From Prevotella denticola (GTDB taxonomy: Bacteria; Bacteroidota; Bacteroidia; Bacteroidales; Bacteroidaceae): a DNA stretch of 64,000 bases. The stretch lies in the NCBI RefSeq assembly GCF_900454835.1, contig NZ_UGTM01000002.1, positions 1-64,000 on the forward strand. The letters are read 5' to 3'. The position numbers were made by a program, and so were the translations under genes. Positions 17,856-25,924 of this stretch are shown in pieces (within the stretch, counting starts at the first letter, position 1; every line of letters starts with the position of its first letter). Under the pieces are notes generated by a model, which worked only from the letters and a program-made list of their open reading frames with translations, made no database searches and had not been told where the DNA came from.

Positions 17856-18488
17856 CTAAAAGTCCGTTAAGTTGAAGTTATAATCAAGTGAGTGGACAAT
17901 CCCCGTGAGTGTCTCGATATTGCAAGAGGCAACATCAGTAGTCTGCGTCGTTGCGGGAGAAACCAGATGGATCCGCAAAGGACCTGCTCCCGGCACATTG
18001 TTGTAAGACTCATGGAAGGTATAAATCCACAGCTGCTTGCCGGAAGCCATCTGCACCATCTCGCCTCCCTTGCCGACGGGTGTCGAGGGGTCTGACGACT
18101 TGACACCCTCCTTGAAGTCGTCAAGCATCACACGCCTGCCGGGGAGGACACAGTTCAGGATAAACGTCCGGCAGTCGTTCACAGGAATGTCAGAAACTTT
18201 CTCCATGCCGTTGGCATACAGGTAACGGCGGATGCTGTGGCTGGTAGGGCCGAAGAACGTGAAGTTCTTTCCATACTGGCTTGTCCCCTGGAAGAGCGGA
18301 ATCAGGTCGGCACGCTCCGCCATTTCGCACAGGAGTTCCCAGTTGTACTTGTCGCCTTTGAAGTAATCCCACATGGTGGTCTCGTGCTTACCGTTGGCAA
18401 ATCCGGTATCGTCGAAATTGTATTGGGTGCAGCTGGCGAAGAGTCCTACCGTCAGACACGCCATCGCAATATAGAAAATCTTTTTCAT
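17856..18488 (-). CDS. Fasciclin (FAS1)-like lipoprotein
   Basis: The protein (210 residues) starts at 18488 with MKKIFYIAMACL, giving a proper lipoprotein signal with lipobox FASC; a longer open frame to 18632 would run into susD and is rejected. The mature part carries a FAS1-like segment (YNWELLCEMAERADLI, then FTFFGPT at about 75-81) typical of extracellular adhesion or ligand-binding domains. It is third in a susC-susD operon and probably sits with SusD at the cell surface, assisting capture of the unknown substrate. Confidence 0.78.
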   Translation of the reverse strand: MKKIFYIAMACLTVGLFASCTQYNFDDTGFANGKHETTMWDYFKGDKYNWELLCEMAERADLIPLFQGTSQYGKNFTFFGPTSHSIRRYLYANGMEKVSDIPVNDCRTFILNCVLPGRRVMLDDFKEGVKSSDPSTPVGKGGEMVQMASGKQLWIYTFHESYNNVPGAGPLRIHLVSPATTQTTDVASCNIETLTGIVHSLDYNFNLTDF

Positions 18489-18528
18489 TTGTCTAAAAAT
18501 TAATTTGTTGTGCAGATTGAGAGCTGCA

Positions 18529-20076
18529 TCAGTTGTAAGCCTGCCAGTAAGGTTTCTGCCGCAGCCTGTTGTTGATAATGTGTCCGTCCTTATCCTGCCA
18601 GGCATCCTTGGGCAGCGGCAGGAAGAGCGCACCGCCCTGAATGTCCTGATTAGTCAGCAGCTTGAACTTTCCCTGCAGTTCTTCCTTCACGTAGCCATTC
18701 CGGATGACATCGGCATAACGTGCATCGTTCTCACCGATGAACTCCTTCTCTCTCTCAAGGAAGATGGCTTTCTTCAGCCCTTCCGTGTCATAGACGGAGG
18801 GATAAGCGAGTGCGCCGGCCCGCGAACGGATTACATTCAAGTCGGCTATGGCATGGGCCTCGTCGCCCAGTTTCTGATAGCATTCCGCCCGCAGAAGATA
18901 AATATCGGCCAGTCTCCAGTACACATAGTCTGCATCTACCGTACGATAACTCTTCCCACTCGGCGAATACTGGTCAGGATCCATGATGGCTTTCCGGAAC
19001 TTGTACATGATGGCATAATCCTGTCCGCCAGCCTCATGCGCCGTACCCCACTCATAGAAGAAGGCCTTGAGACGCTGGTCCGTGGCATCCGGGAAGAGCT
19101 GCTCGACAGTCGACTTATAAAGCTGGTAGGTGGTGTTAGAGGGCAGATCAGCCAGTGTATGGTCCTCCCGTACAGGCCAGCTCACGAAGTTCTGCGCCAC
19201 CTCGTTGGGCGATACGACGTACTCCGAACGTGTCTTGTCGAACAGCAGACTGAAAATCGCCTCGGGATTGGGACTCTTCTCGTTGGACAGATACTTGCAC
19301 AGCTCCTCCGGGGAAGCGCACAGCTGGTAACTGCCAGCCTTTCCATCAATCAGTTCTGTGGCGTATTTAACTGCATTCTGATAGTCTTCCTGTGCATTGC
19401 CCTGCAACCTGTAAAGTTCTGTCACACTGCCTTTCCATGCGTAGATCTGTGCCAGGAGGGCTGCGGCAGTCCCTTTCGAAGCGGTCTGCCGATCGGTTAT
19501 GGCCGCACCGTTCAGGTCCGTCAGCTTGTCCCATGTTGGAAGAAGGGCAAATGCCTTCCTGGCATGGTCGATTGCCGCATTGAGCACTTCAGACTTGGAA
19601 GACAAGGCATAAGGTTTGATTTCGGAAGAGTTCTCCGTGATGATCGCTTCGCCATAACGCTGTGCCAGCAGGAAATAAGACAGTCCGAGAGCGAACTCCG
19701 CCTGTCCCATATGGAAGTTCCGGCGGTCAGGAGTCAGGTCCTTCGGTCTGTCGATGTTGTCAAGCAGGAGATTGCCTTCAAAGATGATGTTGTAAAGGTT
19801 CTTCCATGAGTATTCGCTCGAGATGACTGTCCGCGGATTCCATTCACGCAGCTGCCTGGCGTTCAGTACCTCATCAGCCTTCATGCCGGCTGTCGCAAGA
19901 ACATAGTTGTCGCCGATGACTGTATTGATGAAGTATTGGATGGACGTGGTCGTCGCATTCAGTTCCTTTTCATTATTGAACGAATTGCTGTAAGTAAGCC
20001 CGTTCTCCGGCTGCAGGTCGAGACTGCAGGAAGACAACAGACAGCCGCATATCGAGAGTAAGATGATTTTCTTCAT
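18529..20076 (-). CDS. SusD/RagB-type surface lipoprotein
   Basis: A 515-residue outer membrane lipoprotein of the SusD/RagB family: signal peptide with lipobox LSSC (about 13-18), then an alpha-rich body with TPR-like helices and the usual family features (WKNLYNIIFEGNLLLDNID in the N-half, RADIYLLRAECY-like helix WRLADIYLLRAECYQKLGD near 400). SusD proteins form the lid on SusC and capture glycans or peptides. It follows susC with a 6-base gap. No glycoside hydrolase is nearby, so the substrate may not be a glycan. Confidence 0.93.
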   Translation of the reverse strand: MKKIILLSICGCLLSSCSLDLQPENGLTYSNSFNNEKELNATTTSIQYFINTVIGDNYVLATAGMKADEVLNARQLREWNPRTVISSEYSWKNLYNIIFEGNLLLDNIDRPKDLTPDRRNFHMGQAEFALGLSYFLLAQRYGEAIITENSSEIKPYALSSKSEVLNAAIDHARKAFALLPTWDKLTDLNGAAITDRQTASKGTAAALLAQIYAWKGSVTELYRLQGNAQEDYQNAVKYATELIDGKAGSYQLCASPEELCKYLSNEKSPNPEAIFSLLFDKTRSEYVVSPNEVAQNFVSWPVREDHTLADLPSNTTYQLYKSTVEQLFPDATDQRLKAFFYEWGTAHEAGGQDYAIMYKFRKAIMDPDQYSPSGKSYRTVDADYVYWRLADIYLLRAECYQKLGDEAHAIADLNVIRSRAGALAYPSVYDTEGLKKAIFLEREKEFIGENDARYADVIRNGYVKEELQGKFKLLTNQDIQGGALFLPLPKDAWQDKDGHIINNRLRQKPYWQAYN

Positions 20077-20082
20077 TTGCTG

Positions 20083-23000
20083 TTAGAATTTTAAGTTGAG
20101 TCCCAAGGTGACTTTCCGGTTCAAGGGGTACTGGGTACCGTCATCCTTACCGGTATAAGGATTGATGACCTCCGGGTCTACACCAGAATAGTTTGTAATC
20201 AGGAACAGGTTCTCACCACTGAGGTAGATATTGGCATCCTTGATGAAAGACCCCTTCAGCCAGTTCTTCGGAAGCTGGTAGCCGATGACCAGCTGCTTCA
20301 GACGCAGGAAGCTGATGTTCTCGATGTTGGAGTCGACGTTGCCGTCGAACTGCCCCACATAATCCTTGTCGGCGAACTCAAGTGACGGATACTTCGCATC
20401 CCTGTTCTCTGGTGTCCAGAAGTCGCTGGCATGGAAGTAGTTCATGATGACACCGAAGTCCTTTGTAAAGGTAAAGGCACTGTTCTTGTACATATTCATC
20501 ACCTTGCGTCCGATTGTATAGCTGAAGAGCACGTCGAGACTCAGCCCTTTCCATTCCAGATGGCTGTTCAGTCCGCCGTAGACAGCAGGAAGCGTACTGC
20601 CGGCATAATAAAGGTCTTTGTCGTCGATTACGCCGTCATAGTTCTGGTCCTTGATCTTCCGGCCACCGACACGCAGCGGATTGTTGATGGACTGGAAATA
20701 GAGCGGCATCAGCTTGCCTGACGCATTACGATACATCGGGATATCCTCCTCCTTCTGCACGATTCCTTCATCCTTGAAGGTATAGATGCCATAGACCGGA
20801 CGGCCGAGCACCTTGTCGTTGAGGTCTTCGCCGTTATAGGTCTTGCGCAGCATGTTCTTGTTGTGCGAAAGGTTCAGGCCGACACTCCAGTTCCAGTTCT
20901 TCTTACGGATGATGTCATACTGTGCCTCAAACTCTATACCCTCGTTGGATATGGCAGAGGCGTTGTCCCACATATTGTTTGCAAGGAACACGTTGCCTGG
21001 GAGATAGGACTGCATCAGCAACTTGCTGGAATACTTATAGTAATAATCCAGCTTGAATTTCAGACGATAATCCAGCAACTGCAGGTCAAGACCGAGGTCG
21101 TACTGGTCGCTCTCCTCCCACGTCAGCTTCTTGTTCGCCATGGACTGTGGTATCAGGCCTAACGAGCCGTTATAGACGTTGCTTTCCTCCATCACACCCA
21201 AAGCGAGATAAGGTTCCTGGAATTTCTGCCCCGACTTGCCCCATGAGGCACGCAACTTGCCGAAGCTCAACCACCACAGACGCTTCATAAAAGGCTCTTC
21301 ACTGAATGCCCAGCCAAGCCCCACCGACGGGAATGTACCCCAGCGGACATCCTTTCCGAATACACTCGAACCGTCCGAACGGATGGAAAGCTCGGCCATG
21401 TAACGCTTCTTATAGCTGTAAGCCGCACGGCCTAAGAAACTGACCAGCGCCTGTTCCTGCTGGTCGGTGCGGAAACTCTGTGCAGCTCTTGTCGTACCTC
21501 CGTCGTTGAGAAGTGAGGGCCATCCCTCACCAGCATACTTGATGGAATTGGTAGGACCGCCCTTCGCCGTACCGTTCAGGTTCTGCAGCAGGTCATAGTT
21601 ATAGGTCATACCTGCCATCAGCTCGAGCTTGTGCTCATGCGGAAGTGCAAGGTTATAAGTGAGAATATTCTCCGTCTGGATGTTCGTCATGGCAATGTTG
21701 GAAGCCTGGACCTCCGACTTCAAATCGTATTTCAGATAATCAGGCGTGAACGTATAGACACGTGTGAAATAATGGTCGAGCGAATAAGTAGACGAGAATT
21801 TCAGCCCTTTCAGGATATTATAGTTCAGTCCGACACTCAGCCGTACGTTATAATTGGAGTTGGTCTTGTCAATATCCCGCAGCTGCCGCAAGGCTATCTG
21901 CTCTGCCGTACTGCCCTTGCCAGGCAGCAGTGTGGACGTGCGCTTGGGGTCGAAGGTCAGTCCCTGCACGCGTCCTCCGTCCGAGCCGGCTTTCTGCGTG
22001 GCATAGGTGAGGTTGATGCGTGTAAAGGCACTCAGCTTCGTCGACAGATTGAAGTCAAGATTGCTCAACAGACTGTAACGGCGGAAATTGGAACTGATCA
22101 TGATGCCCGTCTCGTCATAGATACCGGCATTGACCATGTATCGGATATTGTCCGTACCGCCTGCCAGCTGCATATCGGCCTTCGTCAGCTTCCCGACACG
22201 GAAGGCGTACTTCCACCAGTTCGTACGGTTGTTGTAGAAAGTGTTGAGCGAGTCCTGCGCAATACCCGGCAGACGACGGTCTGGATCGAGCACCTTTCCG
22301 TTGCGCCACAGATAGTCGTAGGCACCGTCGTTGTCGGCATCCCAGCCATAAGAGTCCTTATAGGAATGAGGATAGACAAGTTTGTCGGTAAGATAGTCAT
22401 AGTGGGCTCCCCGCTGGCTCTTTGCCAGGAGCAGGGCGATGTCACGTTCTCCCTTTCCCATTGTCTGCATCGGCGTACTCGGCAGCCAGGAGAGCGACTG
22501 TGACACATTGAAGCTGACCTCCGTACGACCGGACTTGCCCTTCTTCGTGGTAATGAGGATGACACCGTTGCCGGCCCTCGATCCGTAGAGAGAGGCCGAG
22601 GCGGCATCCTTGAGCACCTGGACCGACTCGATGCTCGAAGGGTCCAGTCCTGCCAAGGGGTTGATACCTCCGGTCGCTTCCGTGGCACTGCCCGACACAG
22701 GAATACCGTCAATGACATAAAGGGGCGTTCCGTCGTTGACACCCTGCTGGTTCAGCGAGCTGAAGCCGCGGATGGTAATACGCGATCCGCCACCGCCGGG
22801 CGAACCCGAGAGGTTAGTCACGTCTACACCTGCCATACGTCCCTGCAGCAGGTTCTCGATGCTTGCCGTCGGAGCTTTCTGCAGATCTTCTACCTTCACG
22901 GAAGCGACAGCTCCCACCTGCTCACGTGTATTGCGCTTGCCGTATGCCACTACCGTCACCTCGCCCATTGCATAGGCCGACGAAGGCAGGGTGACATTCA

Positions 23001-23601
23001 GGGGTTTACCGGCATGATACTTCAGCGTCTTTGCCTCGTAACCCACGCTGGAGATGCTGATCGTCCCTTCTTCCTGGTCGACAGGCATGGAAAAGTTTCC
23101 GTCTACATCGGCCGTGACGCCCTTCGATGTTCCTTTTATCTGTACAATGGCAAAGGGGACACCCAGTCCGTCCTTGTCTTTCACCGTTCCATGAACCGTG
23201 TATTTCCCCTGTGTTGCGTTCTTCATCTTGAACACATCAATCACCTTTCCATCCACATTATATGTAAAGGATGTATGCGACAGCAGGCTTTCCACGGCTC
23301 CCAGCTCGTCCACATCCTCGAAAGAGATGGTCAGGAGCAGCGAGTCGTTCTTCACATCATCGGAATAACGGATCTGGTAATCTCCCTTTGTTGAAATGAA
23401 ATCTAAAATCTGGGCAACGCCCTTATCCTTGAACGAAATCGAGAATTTCTTCCCTGCAACCTGGGCGGAAGCAGGAGAAGCCCACGACACCAGCAGGATA
23501 AAAACCGCCAGAAACACGAAAGAAGGTAACCTCCTTGCAGTGCTAAACACTTGTTGGTGATGCCTCATTGGTCTGTTTGTATAATTATTGTTTATATTCA
23601 T
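20083..23601 (-). CDS. SusC/RagA-type TonB-dependent transporter with STN domain
   Basis: An outer membrane importer of 1172 residues. Order: long N-terminal signal region (ends near AQVAG, about 48), an STN domain (about 52-125) which usually signals to an anti-sigma factor, a carboxypeptidase-regulatory-like domain (about 135-210), a plug with LLQGRMAGVDV and PLYVIDGIPV (about 215-345), and a 22-strand barrel ending in LGLNLKF. Energy comes from TonB-ExbBD. It starts an operon with susD and two lipoproteins. An STN domain predicts a sigma/anti-sigma pair, but none is encoded beside it. The true start may be the second Met (MRHHQQ). Confidence 0.94.
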   Translation of the reverse strand: MNINNNYTNRPMRHHQQVFSTARRLPSFVFLAVFILLVSWASPASAQVAGKKFSISFKDKGVAQILDFISTKGDYQIRYSDDVKNDSLLLTISFEDVDELGAVESLLSHTSFTYNVDGKVIDVFKMKNATQGKYTVHGTVKDKDGLGVPFAIVQIKGTSKGVTADVDGNFSMPVDQEEGTISISSVGYEAKTLKYHAGKPLNVTLPSSAYAMGEVTVVAYGKRNTREQVGAVASVKVEDLQKAPTASIENLLQGRMAGVDVTNLSGSPGGGGSRITIRGFSSLNQQGVNDGTPLYVIDGIPVSGSATEATGGINPLAGLDPSSIESVQVLKDAASASLYGSRAGNGVILITTKKGKSGRTEVSFNVSQSLSWLPSTPMQTMGKGERDIALLLAKSQRGAHYDYLTDKLVYPHSYKDSYGWDADNDGAYDYLWRNGKVLDPDRRLPGIAQDSLNTFYNNRTNWWKYAFRVGKLTKADMQLAGGTDNIRYMVNAGIYDETGIMISSNFRRYSLLSNLDFNLSTKLSAFTRINLTYATQKAGSDGGRVQGLTFDPKRTSTLLPGKGSTAEQIALRQLRDIDKTNSNYNVRLSVGLNYNILKGLKFSSTYSLDHYFTRVYTFTPDYLKYDLKSEVQASNIAMTNIQTENILTYNLALPHEHKLELMAGMTYNYDLLQNLNGTAKGGPTNSIKYAGEGWPSLLNDGGTTRAAQSFRTDQQEQALVSFLGRAAYSYKKRYMAELSIRSDGSSVFGKDVRWGTFPSVGLGWAFSEEPFMKRLWWLSFGKLRASWGKSGQKFQEPYLALGVMEESNVYNGSLGLIPQSMANKKLTWEESDQYDLGLDLQLLDYRLKFKLDYYYKYSSKLLMQSYLPGNVFLANNMWDNASAISNEGIEFEAQYDIIRKKNWNWSVGLNLSHNKNMLRKTYNGEDLNDKVLGRPVYGIYTFKDEGIVQKEEDIPMYRNASGKLMPLYFQSINNPLRVGGRKIKDQNYDGVIDDKDLYYAGSTLPAVYGGLNSHLEWKGLSLDVLFSYTIGRKVMNMYKNSAFTFTKDFGVIMNYFHASDFWTPENRDAKYPSLEFADKDYVGQFDGNVDSNIENISFLRLKQLVIGYQLPKNWLKGSFIKDANIYLSGENLFLITNYSGVDPEVINPYTGKDDGTQYPLNRKVTLGLNLKF

Positions 23602-23747
23602 TTTGATAAAAGCGAATGACTAAAAGTCACCATTCTCAATTCTTTCCTCTTTAAGGCATGCCCAGCCCTGACAGAATGAATGCAGGTTCCCATGTCTCGA
23701 TCTGCAGCATTTTTTACATAAAAAAGGTATTAATATCGAACGAGGTG

Positions 23748-23755
23748 CAAATGTA
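23748..23755 (-). promoter_or_regulatory. -7 element of the susC operon
   Basis: Reverse-strand TACATTTG followed by CAC, giving a leader of about 140 bases before the susC start. A CAA (TTG on the coding strand) lies about 23 bases further upstream, slightly beyond the usual spacing. Confidence 0.6.
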
Positions 23756-23888
23756 CGTAATTTTTTTTAATCTCATGGCAATTAGCAAAAAAAATGAATC
23801 GCCGCTGTTCCAGACCTGCCGGAAACCTATTGAAAAGATGGTACAGACCATCGAAGCAAAACGGCTCACAGACAGACACATAGCAAGC

Positions 23889-23970
23889 GTGCAAGAAAAG
23901 GTGCTTAGTTGCGGTGCAAGTAGGCGTTACTTGCACGTCAAACAGGCGTTAGTCGGCATGCAGGTAAGCA
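23889..23970. repeat. Array of 23-25 base repeats (GTGCAAG...GGCGTTA)
   Basis: Units begin at 23889, 23914, 23937 and about 23960 and share GTGCAAG / AGGCGTTAGT / TGC blocks in degenerate form. The second unit is a perfect hairpin, GTGCAAGTA-GGCGT-TACTTGCAC. GGCGTTAGTCGG of the third unit is identical to 1488-1499 after dnaA. It lies roughly 135-220 bases upstream of the susC -7 element. Confidence 0.75.
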
Positions 23971-24069
23971 CCATTTGGAAAGGCATCGGCCGATAGACTG
24001 GAGAGGAGGCCGTACTCCCCTGTTCACGAGGCAGCAGACAGCCAGATTCCGGCCTGATAATCACGAATG

Positions 24070-25149
24070 CTAATCCGCAAAAGGAAGCAGACCTTCGACG
24101 GGTACATGGGAAGACTCCTCCTTCTCAGGAAGCGGCGACGACACTGAGAGCCCCATCAGCCGGACTGGGCGGTCGTGACAGGACGTTTCCTTCAGCAACT
24201 GCTTGGCAAGCGGCAGGATGTCGTCCTTCGTACGGAGTACACGCTGCTGTGTCAGACTGCGCGTTATCTGTGTCGTGGCATCCCACTTCAGCTTCAGCGT
24301 AAGCGTGCGCCCCTCAAAACCACTTCGTGCCAGCCGTTCGACAAGTTCCAGAACGATATGGTACAGTTCGATGATAATCTTCGAACCGACATGAAGATCC
24401 TCCAGGAAAGTGCGCTCACAACCCACCGATTTCCGTTCATGGACTGCGACGACAGGCCTGTTGTCAATACCGCGTGAAAAGTCATAGTAAATGTTTCCCA
24501 TCTTACCGAACACCTGTACGAGGTGCCGGCGTGAGACCTGCCGGAGCTGCTCGCCGGTGAACACCCCCATGTCGTGCATACGTTTCGCCGTCTTCGGGCC
24601 GACTCCCCACAGCTTCTCCACAGGAAGGCTGCCGACGAAACCGAGCGCACGGTCGGGATGCACCGTAAACAGGCCGTCGGGTTTGCGCATATCAGAGGAA
24701 ATCTTCGCCAGCAGCTTGTTATAACTGATGCCAGCCGAAGCGGTCAGCGAGGTGCGGTCAAGAATCTTCTGCTTGATTTCCCGAGCAATGTCCACCGCCA
24801 GGTCCATTCCTTTCTTGTTTTCCGTCACATCGAGGAAAGCCTCATCCAGCGAGATGGGCTCGACAAGGTCGGTATATTCGTGGAAAACAGCATGAATCTG
24901 CCGGGAGACGGCCTTATACCTGTCGAAATGACAGGGGACGACGACCAGATGGGGGCAACGCCGCCTGGCCTGCGCCATCGGCATTGCCGAATGGACACCG
25001 AAAGGACGTGCTTCATAGCTGGCAGTAGAGACCACACCGCGCGGTCCGTCGAAGCCCACGGCGATGGGCTTCCCACGCAGTCCGGGATTGTCTCTCTGCT
25101 CCACCGAAGCAAAGAAAGCATCCATGTCAATATGAATTATCTTGCGCAT
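24070..25149 (-). CDS. dinB: DNA polymerase IV (Y family)
   Basis: A translesion polymerase, 359 residues from the ATG at 25149. The frame continues upstream, but MRKIIHIDMDAFFASVEQ is the canonical N-terminus with the first catalytic aspartates (D8, D10), followed by SLDEAF with the D/E pair near 100, a helix-hairpin-helix thumb (LWGVGPKTAKRM) and a little-finger domain in the C-terminal third. It copies damaged DNA with low fidelity. It is monocistronic and divergent from the polysaccharide locus. I see no LexA-type operator that I can name. Confidence 0.95.
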   Translation of the reverse strand: MRKIIHIDMDAFFASVEQRDNPGLRGKPIAVGFDGPRGVVSTASYEARPFGVHSAMPMAQARRRCPHLVVVPCHFDRYKAVSRQIHAVFHEYTDLVEPISLDEAFLDVTENKKGMDLAVDIAREIKQKILDRTSLTASAGISYNKLLAKISSDMRKPDGLFTVHPDRALGFVGSLPVEKLWGVGPKTAKRMHDMGVFTGEQLRQVSRRHLVQVFGKMGNIYYDFSRGIDNRPVVAVHERKSVGCERTFLEDLHVGSKIIIELYHIVLELVERLARSGFEGRTLTLKLKWDATTQITRSLTQQRVLRTKDDILPLAKQLLKETSCHDRPVRLMGLSVSSPLPEKEESSHVPVEGLLPFAD

Positions 25150-25170
25150 TATGTTACAGTCCTTCCCCTG

Positions 25171-25178
25171 CAAAGATA
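25171..25178 (-). promoter_or_regulatory. -7 element of dinB
   Basis: Reverse-strand TATCTTTG followed by CA, 22 bases before the dinB ATG. It is divergent from the forward element at 25232. Confidence 0.65.
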
Positions 25179-25231
25179 CAGAGAACAGAGGAAAGATAGG
25201 TATTTCTGACTGATAAATAAATAAAAAACCG

Positions 25232-25239
25232 TATCTTTG
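25232..25239 (+). promoter_or_regulatory. -7 element of the polysaccharide locus
   Basis: TATCTTTG followed by CA, about 36 bases before the first gene of the exopolysaccharide locus. Confidence 0.65.
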
Positions 25240-25274
25240 CAACAAAATAACGGAAATGGAGTTATTATAACAAA

Positions 25275-25919
25275 ATGACTAAAGGAGACAAACTGGAAAT
25301 GATAGAAGACAACGGACACGATGCCATGGGAAAGGTGCAACGCTGCATCAAACGAGGCTTCGACCTTGTGGCAGCCTTCACAGGTATTGTCGTCTGCTCG
25401 CCGGTCTTCCTCATCATCAGTCTCCTCATTACGTACCAGGGCAACGGCCCGGTGTTCTTCCGGCAGATACGCATCGGCTACAAAGGCCGCCCTTTCGCCA
25501 TCTTCAAGTTCCGCACGATGAGCAGTGTCGTCGAGGAAGAGGGACCGCAGCTCGTTGCCGGATGCGATGAGACGAACTCTACACGCTTGGAACAGTTCCT
25601 GCGCGGTCATCATCTGGACGAGCTTCCGCAGCTATGGAATGTGCTGCGCGGTGATATGTCGTTCGTCGGACCGCGCCCAGAGCGCAAGTTCTTCATCGAC
25701 AAAATCATGGAACAGACCGACCGCTACCGTCTCATCTACCTGATGCGGCCCGGCCTGACATCGGAAGCCACACTTTACAACGGCTATACCGATACAATGG
25801 AGAAAATGCTCCGTCGCATGGAGATGGACATCCACTATCTGAAGCACCGCACACTGCGACTCGACCTGAATATTATCCTCAAGACGATTCTGAACATCGC
25901 TACTGGAAAGAAATTCTAA
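25275..25919 (+). CDS. Initiating sugar phosphate transferase (polyprenol-P)
   Basis: A bacterial sugar transferase (PF02397 type, WcaJ/EpsL-like core) that loads the first sugar-1-phosphate onto undecaprenyl phosphate at the inner membrane. The 214 residues contain a basic start, KRGFDLV and one hydrophobic re-entrant helix (about 33-55), FKFRTM, the catalytic LDELPQLWNVLRGDMS and GPRPE motif around 110-140. It is the short form without the extra N-terminal membrane domain. It is first in the locus with its own promoter; a second initiating enzyme of another family is encoded at 41906-43039. Confidence 0.92.
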   Translation: MTKGDKLEMIEDNGHDAMGKVQRCIKRGFDLVAAFTGIVVCSPVFLIISLLITYQGNGPVFFRQIRIGYKGRPFAIFKFRTMSSVVEEEGPQLVAGCDETNSTRLEQFLRGHHLDELPQLWNVLRGDMSFVGPRPERKFFIDKIMEQTDRYRLIYLMRPGLTSEATLYNGYTDTMEKMLRRMEMDIHYLKHRTLRLDLNIILKTILNIATGKKF

Positions 25920-25924
25920 ACAAA

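Larger units (their letters stand above)
23602..24069. other. Regulatory gap upstream of susC
   Basis: This 468-base region has no gene I can support. It carries the susC -7 element on the reverse strand (23748-23755), an A/T-rich tract, and an array of 23-25 base repeats (23889-23970) upstream of the promoter. The small forward open frame over it has no protein character. Confidence 0.6.
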
